This document shows positions 50,336-63,465 of a stretch of 64,000 bases of DNA, in pieces (the first letter of the stretch is position 1; every line of letters starts with the position of its first letter). A program made the position numbers and the translations under genes. The stretch is from Tillus elongatus (Eukaryota > Arthropoda > Insecta > Coleoptera > Cleridae): positions 165,814,118 through 165,878,117 of the forward strand of contig OZ023265.1 of NCBI GenBank assembly GCA_964006375.1, read 5' to 3'. The notes under the pieces are model-generated. The model did not search any database. It was not told the origin of the DNA and saw only the letters and a program-made list of their open reading frames with translations.

Positions 50336-51717
50336 TCACTGCTGGTGTATTCTTGTCTTCTGCGAGCCACCTGTTGCGTTTGTGAGCACTGTCTACTTAT
50401 GTGCCCTTTCCTACCACACTTGTAACATTCTATGTCTGACCAATCTGCTTTCGTCCTACGTGCCCCAACCGGTACAGTGAGCTTGCTTATGGCTTCTTTT
50501 ATCATTTTCATTTCTTGTCTTAGTTCGGCTGTCGTGTCTGCAAAGTCCTCTATCTCCTTCACTTCGCGGAGCCTGTTGCGGCGAGGTTGAGATGCATTCT
50601 TCGCTGCTTCAAATTCCAAGCCATAAATTACGCAGTCCGTAAGTGTTTTGAACCTTCCGAGCCTTAAAGCTTGTTGCATTTCATTATCAAGTACCCCATC
50701 GATGAAGGTCTGGACGGTTATCTGGTTGACAAATTCTTCTGGGGCTTGGGGATATGCCAGTCGCACAAGTTTCTCCACTTCGGCACTAAATTCTTGCAGC
50801 GTCTCATTTGGCTTCTGGACCCTTGACTTTAGTTGTGTCTGGTAGACCTGGCTCATGTACTTGTTACCATATCTCAAATCTAGGGCCTGTATCACTGTTA
50901 AGTAGTTTTGCTGTTTCGACTCCGGGATGTTCTGGAGGATTTCTAGGGCTTTACCTCGAAGCGAGAGAATTAGAGCAGTTGCTGCCTGTTGTTCGCTCCA
51001 CCCATTGCTGAGAGCTGCCGCCTCAAACTGCCTCCTGTACATGGGCCACGATGTTTCTCCGTCAAAAGTCGGCGGCTTCAAAGTTCCATGAGGCTGCTGC
51101 ACGATTGGCATATCTTCTTCCCGACGATTTTGAACTGGGGACATTCCAGTAACTCCTCTTGGTTGAGTTCTGTCAGTCTGGCCCATCACCTGCTCTGTCA
51201 GTTCTCTATGTCTGACTTCTGTGCCTTTCATCATCATCTTCATTTGTTCTTTCAACCCTTCCACTTCTTCCCATAGTTTATTCAAATCCTCTGTTACATT
51301 TTCTACTTTCTTGTCCACATTTTCTACTTTCTTGTCCACATTTTCTACTTTCTTGTCCACATTTTCTATTTGTTCGTTGATCTGTTCAATTTCTTCTTTT
51401 ACATCGACTCTTATATTGTGGAACATACTTTGGAGCTCTTCTTTATCTTCTTGTCGCCTCTGTTCCTCCTCTTGTCGTCTTCTCTCGTCTTCTTCGCGCC
51501 GTCTTCTTTCATCTTCTTGTCGCCGTTGTTCGTCTTCTTCGCGTTGCCTCTTGAGGTCTTCTTTATCTTCTTGCCGCCGTCGTTCGTCTTCTTCGCGCCG
51601 TCTTCTTTCTTCTTCTTGTCGTCGTTGCTCGTCTTCTTCACGTTGCTTTTTCAGTAAGTCCATCAACTCTTTGATTTCAGCCATCTTGTCGTAGTCAGTC
51701 GATCTGGTGTTTACCAT
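50302..51717 (-). CDS. Gypsy gag polyprotein
   Basis: 471 codons from ATG at 51717. Residues about 18-100 are made of repeated Arg/Glu/Gln/Asp heptads (REEDERRRQE type), a long charged coiled coil. Residues about 120-150 hold four copies of ENVDKKV. A retrotransposon gag core follows (PPTFDGETSWPMYRRQFEAA, then ALILSLRGKALEILQNI). One zinc knuckle CYKCGRKGHISRQC (C-X2-C-X4-H-X4-C) lies near the C-terminus. Forms the particle and binds genomic RNA. The end overlaps pol by about 30 bases. Confidence 0.95.
   Translation of the reverse strand: MVNTRSTDYDKMAEIKELMDLLKKQREEDEQRRQEEERRRREEDERRRQEDKEDLKRQREEDEQRRQEDERRRREEDERRRQEEEQRRQEDKEELQSMFHNIRVDVKEEIEQINEQIENVDKKVENVDKKVENVDKKVENVTEDLNKLWEEVEGLKEQMKMMMKGTEVRHRELTEQVMGQTDRTQPRGVTGMSPVQNRREEDMPIVQQPHGTLKPPTFDGETSWPMYRRQFEAAALSNGWSEQQAATALILSLRGKALEILQNIPESKQQNYLTVIQALDLRYGNKYMSQVYQTQLKSRVQKPNETLQEFSAEVEKLVRLAYPQAPEEFVNQITVQTFIDGVLDNEMQQALRLGRFKTLTDCVIYGLEFEAAKNASQPRRNRLREVKEIEDFADTTAELRQEMKMIKEAISKLTVPVGARRTKADWSDIECYKCGRKGHISRQCSQTQQVARRRQEYTSSERRQGNDLTPV
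50320..50326 (-). promoter_or_regulatory. -1 ribosomal frameshift heptamer
   Basis: GGGAAAC read in gag frame as G-GGA-AAC (X-XXY-YYZ), 16 bases before the gag stop codon and downstream of the nearest stop in the pol frame (50338). Slipping one base back places ribosomes in pol. Confidence 0.85.
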
Positions 51718-51759
51718 TTACAGCTAGCTTGCTTGTTCACTTCTTCACTCACTTATCCC

Positions 51760-51774
51760 ACACTTCTGACACCA
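51760..51774 (-). promoter_or_regulatory. primer binding site of Gypsy element
   Basis: TGGTGTCAGAAGTGTG on the minus strand, three bases from the 5' LTR. The first 14 bases fit the 3' end of insect tRNA-Leu as I recall it, then diverge. Confidence 0.7.
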
Positions 51775-51777
51775 AAT

Positions 51778-52523
51778 TGTTACGTTTTCTCCGGGTTCTG
51801 GATAAGTGAGACTTTTAATTTTAACAAAACAACTTTATTTACACTCTAAATATGGATACAATAAAATTTCTAGAATGTCTCTCTCACAAAACACTTCATT
51901 TACTGGCCTTACAATTACTACTCTCAACAAAAGTCACTAATCTGGTACTACAGTCACTACTCTCTTAACACTCTACACTGCTTCTTCAAGTCACTACCAC
52001 ATTCTCTTACTGAACTGAACTAACTCGGGCTGGCTGGCTTTCGCTTTTATATACTCGCCGTACCTTCCCCTCCTTTCTAGAGCATTCCATTCCAGAACAT
52101 TCCAGGACCTTCTTTTACTAGAAGGTTCTGTGAATACAGATCGGTCCCGTGTGTATACAGGGGGATGTATATACAGGATGATCCAAATGTGGTCACCACT
52201 CCTATGTTACACAAGAGGTGTTTCTCGAACTATAAGATCTCTCTGCGTATACAGGGTGTAAGGGTTCTCTGCGTATACAGGGTGTATATACAGGGTGTTC
52301 GGAATGTGCAGACCTCAGTTATCCGTTCCGACGGGGTACAAGTTGGTAACTTCGTTATTTCTGGTCCTAGAGGGTTGAGACTTCGCCTGAGGGGGGTCAC
52401 CCCAGGCACCCCCAGGGGGGTGGGGAGGCGGTGTTGCCAGATTGTGCAAAAATTCCCAGATGTTGGGGAAATTCTGGAGATGTGGCAACACCGCACCTAC
52501 GTCTGTTGAAGTGCTTTGTAACA
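51778..52523 (-). repeat. 5' LTR of Gypsy element
   Basis: 746 bases. Contains five TATACAGG-type motifs (about 52150-52295) and a TATA box. Confidence 0.96.
52041..52056 (-). promoter_or_regulatory. TATA box of the Gypsy 5' LTR
   Basis: GAGTATATAAAAGCGA on the minus strand. A CAGTTCAGTAAGAGAA start-like region follows 20-30 bases downstream. The same arrangement is in the solo LTR at 34577. Confidence 0.7.
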
Positions 52524-52557
52524 TTATTTAAAAATCAACTTTCATATTAATAAAAAA

Positions 52558-52620
52558 GTTCGGTACGCAGTAAGTGCGTTATGGCAGCGAATTTTCATTA
52601 AATGCTTCAAATTTGAATAA
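52558..52620 (+). repeat. lone end of the inverted-repeat unit
   Basis: GGTACGCAGTAAGTGCGTTA, then GCGAATTTTCATTAAATGC. Confidence 0.7.
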
Positions 52621-52623
52621 GTG

Positions 52624-53290
52624 TTGATAATGAGGTAGACGAAGTCGATGTCATATTTCGCTTCTGAGCCAAATACATATCTCAGGGATTGTCAAAGGGG
52701 GTTGGGTTTATCAACAACAACCATTTACAGAACATTCAAAAAACACAACCGGAGACCCTTCTCCTATCACTTAATCCATAGTTTACAGCTCAGTGATAAC
52801 TCCCAACGTGTTTTATTATGTGAATGGTTCCTTTTAAAAATACAGGAAGATGGAGCTTCTTGCAAAAAAAATATATGGTGTGATGATGCGAAGTTCTGCA
52901 AAAATTGATTTTTCAGTCGTCATAATAGCCACTTTTGGCCGGATAAAAATCCTCACGTCACAAGAACCAACTATTGTCAAGACCGTTGGACATTTAATGT
53001 ATTTTGTGCCGTAAAAAATGATTCGTTTACCTCATTATCATCAACACTTGGCTTTGGTTTCTCTTTTTTGGGGATAAAGCTCCCGTAACTTGAACAATTC
53101 TTCAATAATCGCTTTACTGTGTCCGGACTAGGCTTTGGTCTATCTGGATACTTTTCGGCGAGAACACGGCATGTGCGACCAATTATTCGATGACATTCAC
53201 CATAAACAATTAATAACTCCCTAAAATCATAGTTTGCATACCCTAAATTGGCCAATTTTATTACTACTAAGGACCTATTATGTAATTTCG
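52624..53290. pseudogene. Tc1/mariner-like transposase remnant, internally inverted
   Basis: Plus strand 52624-53030: DNEVDEVDVIF, GLSTTTIYRTFKKHNRRPFS, LLCEWFLLKIQEDG, WCDDAKFCKN (first catalytic Asp), HFWPDKNPHV, RWTFNVFCAVKN. Minus strand from about 53290 to 53020: the DUF4817-type N-terminus FRELLIVYGECHRIIGRT, AEKYPDRPKPSPDTVKRLLK, ending SVDDNEV. Both parts meet at the same DNEV sequence in opposite orientation, so the N-terminal part has been inverted. The catalytic second half is absent. Confidence 0.75.
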
Positions 53291-53299
53291 ATAACAAAC

Positions 53300-54580
53300 T
53301 TCACCGCGTGCACTTCTGGCATGCAAACGTAACTTGGTTGACAAATTGAATGCCAAAGGCTACTATTGTTACAAATTTGCAATTCGAATAAATATGTATT
53401 TATCTCCAAAACGGTTAGATTTAGGTATAGAGAACGCTTGTGTAAATTGAAAGATATTCGAAATGCCAATAAACCTAGTTAATAAAATACAGACTGTCCC
53501 ATTTGAAAAACGCAAGTTTTTAATCAGCTGAATCTTGTCAAGTTGACAAGTCAATTACTATCACCCTGTATGTTTCAACGCAAAGCTGTAATACGTGTGG
53601 TAAAGGTACACATACTGGTGTGTTGTATGCAAAATATGAATCTTGTAGCTTATTTTTCCTTTGAGTTATCAGGTATACAGTGCAACTATGATTCTGCAAA
53701 AATTTTCGAAAAAAACGAAATATTTTGAAAATGGTTCATTTTAAACACATAGTATTCTAGTAAAAGTCTACCTTAAATTACGAGTAGAATTCAAAATTCT
53801 ATTAAAAAGTGGCATACTGCATTTAAAATAACGAAGTTGATGGACACTTCCGGTAGAACAGGAAGTGTCACGTGAGCAAAAATATTTTAGTTTGATTGGA
53901 CTTGGCTGAAAACCTAGAAATCGAAATTTTCCATAATCAAATCGTTTCTGTTATTAAGAAACTCCTAACAGAAACTCTTGGTGCCTCATCCTGTATACAG
54001 GTTGCGCCAAACTCGATGGCCTATTAGAAGCATCTAGAGAACGAGAAAAGGTAGGAATTTGGAATTAATATTATGTTCATATAAAGCCGCGATCTTCATT
54101 TTAAAAATATTTCTAACAATGAGGTGTTGCCAGATCCCCCTTACCAAATACCAACTCTGATTTTCCTAATAGAACATCCTATGTATTATGACATTTTTCG
54201 ATTCCACGGAACATTTTGAAACTTTTTTGTAAAACCCATCTTTCGCTTATCTTGAACCATTTAGGAAATAAAAATTATTTTTTACGAAATTTGGCAACTA
54301 GCATCTCTTAATAAAAAATGTTTTCTTTTCAACCAGCACAGCTGCAGGCCTGATTTTTCGGTGGTTGTTCCTTATTATGTTACTATATCATGAAGAAAAA
54401 TGTAAAATACACGGTACACCTATAGAAAGACGCATAAAAGTGTGCGAGAAGAGGTGAGAGAAGAGGTGATGCTTGCTGGAAGAAATTGAAAGCAGGAAGA
54501 CAAAATTTATTGGTTATATTCTGAGATATAATAACTCTCTGACAACATTAGTTGAAGGACACACACTTCGAAAAAAAGTC
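53300..54580. other. unassigned DNA
   Basis: No gene found. Several phrases (CACCCTGTATG, TGAGGTGTTGCCAGATCCCC) resemble TE ends, but I cannot define an element. Confidence 0.45.
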
Positions 54581-54581
54581 T

Positions 54582-54887
54582 GCACGCAGCAAGTGCGTTA
54601 TGGAAGTGAATTTTCATTTAAATGTTTTTAATAGCAAATATGTCTTTCTAATGCAAGCAGTCATGAATCTGGTTACCGGTATAGCCTATATAATAAAAAC
54701 AATGTACCATATTTTATCAAAATAACTTACTGTTTGAAAATGTACACAAATTATCCGAAAATAAACTTTAAATGTTTCCGATAAAACTGGTTTCCTGGCC
54801 AACAAACCTTGGGTTAATAGCAAATTAAGTTATTAAAATTTGAAGCATTTAATGAAAATTTGCTACCAAAACGCACTTACTGCGTCT
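54582..54887 (+). repeat. ~300-bp inverted-repeat unit, copy 5
   Basis: GCACGCAGCAAGTGCGTTAT and ACGCACTTACTGCGTCT ends. Confidence 0.8.
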
Positions 54888-55089
54888 CAATTTTTTCTTA
54901 CAAACATGGATCATATCTCGATAAAAAATGCAAAAATGCAATAAAATAAGGGTTCGAAAAAAAATTTGTGATTGTCAAAATAATTTTATAAGATGCAGCT
55001 CAATACACCCTATAATTAACGTATACAATTTTTTCTCGTATCTTGTATAATAACAATTATATCGAGCGTTACCGTAGAAATGCGTCACC

Positions 55090-55209
<120 letters not shown>

Positions 55210-55319
55210 AGATAAAAACTGAATGTAAACCCGGATAAGGGTTCTAGGAGGCCTAGTCTGCGCTCGTTTGAAGAAATCTTTTAAGCGTCACGGTCTCCTC
55301 ATTAACGAATTTTTTCTAT

Positions 55320-55860
55320 GAAAATTAGCCAAAAATTATAGACCGTTAAACCATAAACTTAACTAAAACTACAGCGAAATCATCAGAGAAGGGGTCTATT
55401 TAAAATGAATTTTCTGTAAATATTTTAGTAAAATGAAGGAAAATGAGGGTTGAAGCTGAAACTTAATGGTTTGCAGAACACTCTTCTTGGGATATTTTCT
55501 TCACATAATCCGTATTTGTTTTAGGTTATTTGCCTAAATGTTCATAATTTTGACGTCTCAAATCGCAACTTTGACGTTTTTAGGAAAACCCCAAATGTTT
55601 TTTTCTTGAAATGCCCATAACTTTTTTGTCTTTAAACTTAAAGACCTAAATTTTGGCACGTCGTCCACTCTTTATAATATAAATACGCGTACGAATTTTG
55701 ATTGCCCTTGCTTTGTTATTTCTTGAGATATAATTTTTTTCGGAAAGAAAACACAACATTTTCCGGGAAAACCTGGCCCAATTTTCCTGGATAACGAACT
55801 TATCCAAGCCATTTGCAAAAGGAAGGTGCTCAGAAAGTTTGCTCAAAAGCTGCCCATTGT
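55320..55860 (+). repeat. (TA)n-core repeat body
   Basis: Matches 13200-13740: AATTTTCTGTAAATATTTTA, TTTTCCTGGATAACGAACTT, AAAAGGAAGGTGCTCA. Confidence 0.8.
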
Positions 55861-55861
55861 T

Positions 55862-56437
<576 letters not shown>

Positions 56438-56439
56438 AC

Positions 56440-56712
<273 letters not shown>

Positions 56713-56891
56713 GCAATGAGGTAAACCAACCTGAAATTTTCTGGAAAAGCTGTCACAACTAACGAAATGTGAAAATTATAAAAAAATTAAGAGAGTTGCT
56801 GGAGACAGAGAGTCATGGATGCGACGACAGAGCGACATCGCCCTTGGATTGTGATGATAATGATGATAATAAAAAAAATATTGCTAAAAGA

Positions 56892-56894
<3 letters not shown>

Positions 56895-56989
<95 letters not shown>
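56895..56989. repeat. (TA)n microsatellite 25
   Basis: Flanks here do not match the family clearly. Confidence 0.98.
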
Positions 56990-56990
<1 letters not shown>

Positions 56991-57099
56991 CCAATATAAA
57001 TATGTTAAGTAATAATACAAAAGTAAATTAGATTTTTAATGTTCATTTCATTTCAATGTTTTTTTCAAGCTAATCAACTGATTAGTATTATAAAGTATT

Positions 57100-57840
57100 A
57101 TAAATTATAAAGAGTGACCCATGTACCAAAATTTTGATCTCTAAGTTTAAAGCCAAAAAAGTTACTGGCAGTTAAAGAAAAAAAAATTGAGTTTTCCTCA
57201 AAACGTCAAAGTCGCGATTTGATCCGCTAAAATTGCTAATGTTTACGCAAAGAACGTGAAACAAATACGGATTGTGAAAAGAAAATGTTGCAAGAAGAGT
57301 GTTCTGGGAACCCTTAAGTTTCAGCTGCAACCGTCATTGCCCTTCATTTTACTTAAATATTTACAGAAAATTCATTTCAAATAGACCCTTTCTCTAATGC
57401 TTTGGCTGTAGGCTGTTACGTTGATGCTTTCGCTGTGTGTTTAGTTAAGTTTATGGTTTAACGGTCTATAATTTTTAGCTAATTTTCGTAGAACAAATTT
57501 GTTAATGCATTTTTGCATTTTTAATCGAAATATGATGCACGTTTGTAAGAAAAAAATATGGACGCAGTAAGTGCGTTTTGATAGCGAATTTTCATTAAAT
57601 CCTTCAAATTTCAATAACTCAATTTGCTATTAACGTAAGGTTTGTTGGCTGGGAAACAAACATTTAAGTTTATTTTCGGAAAATTCTTGTAAATTTTCAA
57701 ACAATAAGTATTTTTGATAAAATATAGCACATTGCTTCTACTACATAGGTTATACCGGTAATCAGATTGATGCCTGCTCGCATTTGCTATTAAAAACAAT
57801 TTTATGATAATTCACTTCCATAAGGCACTTGCTGCGTCCA
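57100..57840 (-). repeat. (TA)n-core repeat body plus end unit, reversed
   Basis: Body (AAACGTCAAAGTCGCGATTT, TTCATTTTACTTAAATATTT), junction ATGCACGTTTGTAAGAAAAA, inverted-repeat unit 57560-57840. Confidence 0.8.
57560..57840 (-). repeat. ~300-bp inverted-repeat unit, copy 6
   Basis: GGACGCAGTAAGTGCGTTTT and AAGGCACTTGCTGCGTCCA ends. Confidence 0.8.
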
Positions 57841-58099
57841 GACTTGATTATCGCTTTTAATAGGCAGGCACTACTTGATTGAATAAACTGCAAGAACCAA
57901 ATAATGTTAAAGGTAAAATTATCACTAACAGTAAGCACTACTTAACAAAACGCTTTCAAAATCTTCTGACATAAACAAGCTCTTATTATTTATTTTAATA
58001 AAAACTCCAGTAAAAACGTGAAATTACTCACAAACCACTCACATTTTCAACAACAACACACTAAGCAACCCACTAATTCTGAAGATTTGATAGATTTCG

Positions 58100-58930
58100 C
58101 TACAAGTTTACCCTCTGTTTAACATGGGCCATCGAATACTGCAATGACATTAACCGAATGTGAAGATTAAAAGATTATAGGTACCTATCTACTGTGAGGA
58201 AGTGGAATATTATGTGAAGGTAGGTACCTACAACCTACATAATTATATTGTGCATGGAGTTGTGAATCTACTTACCGGTACAAGCTCCATGTGAAATCCC
58301 CTCCTCCCATTGTAGTGATAATACTAGGCCAGGCCAGGCCTGTGGTACCAAGAGTCAGCTGGATATACTTAGATATTAACATTAACAATAGATGATAGAG
58401 ACAAAAGGCACGTTAAGTACTTCCTTTCCCAAACACGACGGGCTGGGGGCGCATACAACCTGACAAACACGTACAGTTTAGATAAGTAAGTAGTAGCTAG
58501 TTAGGTACTTGCAGTTAATTTGCAAATTCCAAAGACAATAATTATTATTATTATTATGCAACTATCAAATTAACTAACTACATTAATTGACCGGTTAAAA
58601 CAAACAAGTTATATCTACAATAATAAAACCGGCATCTTGCTTGCAGATGGTGTTGTTTTCGGTTTTCCCGATTCCATCGCCCTCTCCACTCCGCTAACCT
58701 GTATTAATATCGACATCGCGAACGCGAAGTGAAAATCGATGAATACCTGCGCCACATCTAAAGAACGCGTGTATTTTATACACACACGTCAACATTCAAA
58801 CGGTATGGCAGGGCGGTGATTAACGTGGCAAAATTTACAAAATCATTACTGATAGCTAACAAGTTCAACCAAAATAATTTGTGTGAGAAATATCCACGAT
58901 GTTATTTTATACATATAGGTGCGTATTCAA
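58100..58930 (-). promoter_or_regulatory. possible 5' region of the aquaporin gene
   Basis: Unique-looking, CpG-richer DNA free of TE signatures. A strong minus-strand donor (TTGTACCG/GTAAGT, 58270-58275) could end an untranslated first exon that splices to the acceptor before 45845. CGACATCGCGAACGCGAAG lies upstream at about 58710. Position and a single splice consensus are the only support. Confidence 0.25.
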
Positions 58931-58937
58931 TATTAAC

Positions 58938-59730
58938 TTGAACAATTCAACTCCACCAAATCTCAGTCTTGCTTTCTATCTCATAAGAGATACACCAGTC
59001 CTAGACCCATCACAATGAACAACCAAGTTATTCAAAGTAATCAGTCCTTTTCACTTGTTGGCATTTCTGTGGATCGAAATCTCAATTGGCACCAACATGT
59101 CACATCAATTGCAGAAACGGCTGCTAAGAGATTAGGTTTACTCTTCCGGGCTCGCAAATACTTTGCACCAGCTAATTTCTATACCTTATATACTTCACAA
59201 ATAAGGCCAAACCTCGAATACTGCTCCCACATCTGGGGTGCCGCTGCCGCTTCTACAATCGCTATCCTGGACTCCATTCAGAAAAGAGCTATACGTCTCA
59301 TCGCTGACTCTACCCTCACCCAAAGGCTGCCATCCCTTGCCCACCGACGTGCCGTTGGTGACCTCTCTCTCTCTCTCTCTATTTTATAGATATCTGCACG
59401 GGCACTGCACAGAGGAGCTTTCTTCCATAGTTCCTCCACCTGCTGCCCCCAACAGATCTACCAGGGGAACAGAGCGAATGCACCCTTTTACTGTCCAGGC
59501 CATCAGACATAGAACATCTTGATATGCCCGCTCTTTTGTCCCGAGGACTTCCAAGTTGTGGAGTTCCTTGCCGGCACATGTTTTTCCTTCTCCTCCGAAC
59601 CTTCAAACCTTCAAGTCCAGAATTAACAAGTTACCTCTTTCCTCCTTGTCGACACCCACGGTACACTAGTATTTAGGCTGTAAGCTCTCGTGGTGTGTTG
59701 TTGAAATAAAAAAATAAAATAAAATAAAAA
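58938..59730 (+). mobile_element. LINE 3' fragment, 5'-truncated, with tail
   Basis: Relative of 6563-7256 that keeps its 3' end. It has an RT-derived frame MNNQVIQSNQSFSLVGISVD, NLEYCSHIWGAAAAS, YLHGHCTEELSS, then a stop and SFVPRTSKLWSSLPAHVFP in frame beyond it, a 3' untranslated region with CTCTCGTGGTGTGTTG, and an (AAAAT)n tail at about 59705-59730. Confidence 0.87.
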
Positions 59731-59899
59731 CTGTGATTTTAGTTTTTAAAAAAACGTCATCAAGAAAATTCGCTTTTAAAGTCAAAACGGTGAGGCTTTA
59801 GAAAATTTATTGCTGCTTAAGGACTTTTTAGAAAATTTTGTTGAAAAAATTCGTTTTAGGGGACATCGTAATATTACAGCATCTTTTTAATGACAGTCC

Positions 59900-62480
<2,581 letters not shown>

Positions 62481-62764
62481 GACGCAATACCAAAATATTG
62501 GATGTGTTAAACAAAATCTATTAAATATTACAGACAACGTTTATCTTTTCATGGCGCAAAGGGTTCAGGAAGTACCAGAAAGAATATTTTGAGAATTTTA
62601 TAAATTTTCTCCTGTAAATATCAAACTAGAGATTTGACACGTGACAATCAGTATAAGCATTGTCGTTTATAAATGGTAAATATTGCATAAAATGTATATT
62701 AGAATGTTTTAAATTTATGCTACACTTCTGATTTGTTAAAATAACTGCAAAATCCGCCTCTGAA

Positions 62765-63004
62765 GACCTTACATATTACAACTAATAACTTAAGACCATT
62801 ATCGGTTATCTACCTTTTTTTATTGTAGTTTGTCAGAAAGCTTATTTGGTGTAGTGGTTAGTATTCCCCACTAATGAGCGTAGCGACGTGGGTTCAAATC
62901 TCACCGTTAACTGGACTTTTTTTAACTTTTTTCAGCTTTTTTCGTCTTTGATTCCATTTTAACGTTATCTGATCAGATTGTGTAATTTCAACCTTGTACG
63001 TTTA
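62765..63004 (+). repeat. tRNA-like SINE head, tandem unit 1
   Basis: Box A-like TAGTGGTTAGT (about 62854) and box B-like GGTTCAAATC (about 62892). The T-arm GTGGG-TTCAAAT-CTCAC forms five pairs with a seven-base loop. No anticodon arm or acceptor stem that would make a functional tRNA. Confidence 0.7.
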
Positions 63005-63247
63005 TAGAATATTACAACTAATAACTTAAGACCATTATCGGTTATCTACCTTTCTTCATTGCAGTTTGTCGGAAAGCTTACGTGGTGTCGTGGTTAATAT
63101 TCCCGACTAATGAGCGTAGGGACGTGGGTTCAAATCTCACCGTTGACTGGACTTTTTTTTATTTTTTTAGCTTTTTTTCGTCTTTGATTCCATTTTAACG
63201 TTATCTGATCAGATTGTCTAATTTCAACCATGTACGTTTATAGAATA
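63005..63247 (+). repeat. tRNA-like SINE head, tandem unit 2
   Basis: Direct repeat of unit 1 (ATTACAACTAATAACTTAAG through GTACGTTTATAGAATATT) with point differences, including TCGTGGTTAAT in the box A region. Confidence 0.7.
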
Positions 63248-63249
63248 TT

Positions 63250-63465
63250 GAGTTATTCAAATTTTGAGTTTTCTTTCGAAAAAAAAAATTCTCCGAAAAT
63301 TACAAAGTTATTTTAATGAAACTTGGTAGATATGTTACCTTGGGAAATACCTTACTACATACCAAAATTCAACTTTCTAAGTTTATATAAACTTGAGTTA
63401 TTCAAATTTGAAACATTTAATAAAAACTCACTACCATAGCGGACTTGCTGCGTCCCGAACCTTAT
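63250..63465 (-). repeat. (TA)n-core / inverted-repeat unit end
   Basis: ACCAAAATTCAACTTTCTAA, then ACTCACTACCATAGCGGACT and TGCTGCGTCCCGAAC. Confidence 0.7.

Larger units (their letters stand above)
45906..52523 (-). mobile_element. full-length Gypsy LTR retrotransposon, apparently intact
   Basis: LTRs 45906-46654 and 51778-52523 with TG...CA ends. Four-base target duplication TTAT at 45902-45905 and 52524-52527. Two long ORFs, gag and pol, have no internal stop, overlap, and are in -1 relation. No envelope ORF. LTRs differ by about three substitutions plus a G-run length change, so the insertion is young. It is oriented as the aquaporin gene and lies just upstream of its coding start. Confidence 0.97.

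Noticed and set aside
48617..51694. Several plus-strand frames over 100 residues within the Gypsy element
   Set aside because: Antisense of gag and pol; the Ser/Leu-rich products mirror Arg/Glu codons.
45906..52523. Endogenous retrovirus with envelope
   Set aside because: No ORF follows pol; pol ends at the polypurine tract, so this is a gag-pol retrotransposon.
62845..62915. Functional tRNA gene
   Set aside because: Only the T-arm and box motifs fit. No acceptor stem or anticodon arm of the right geometry, and diverged copies lie nearby.
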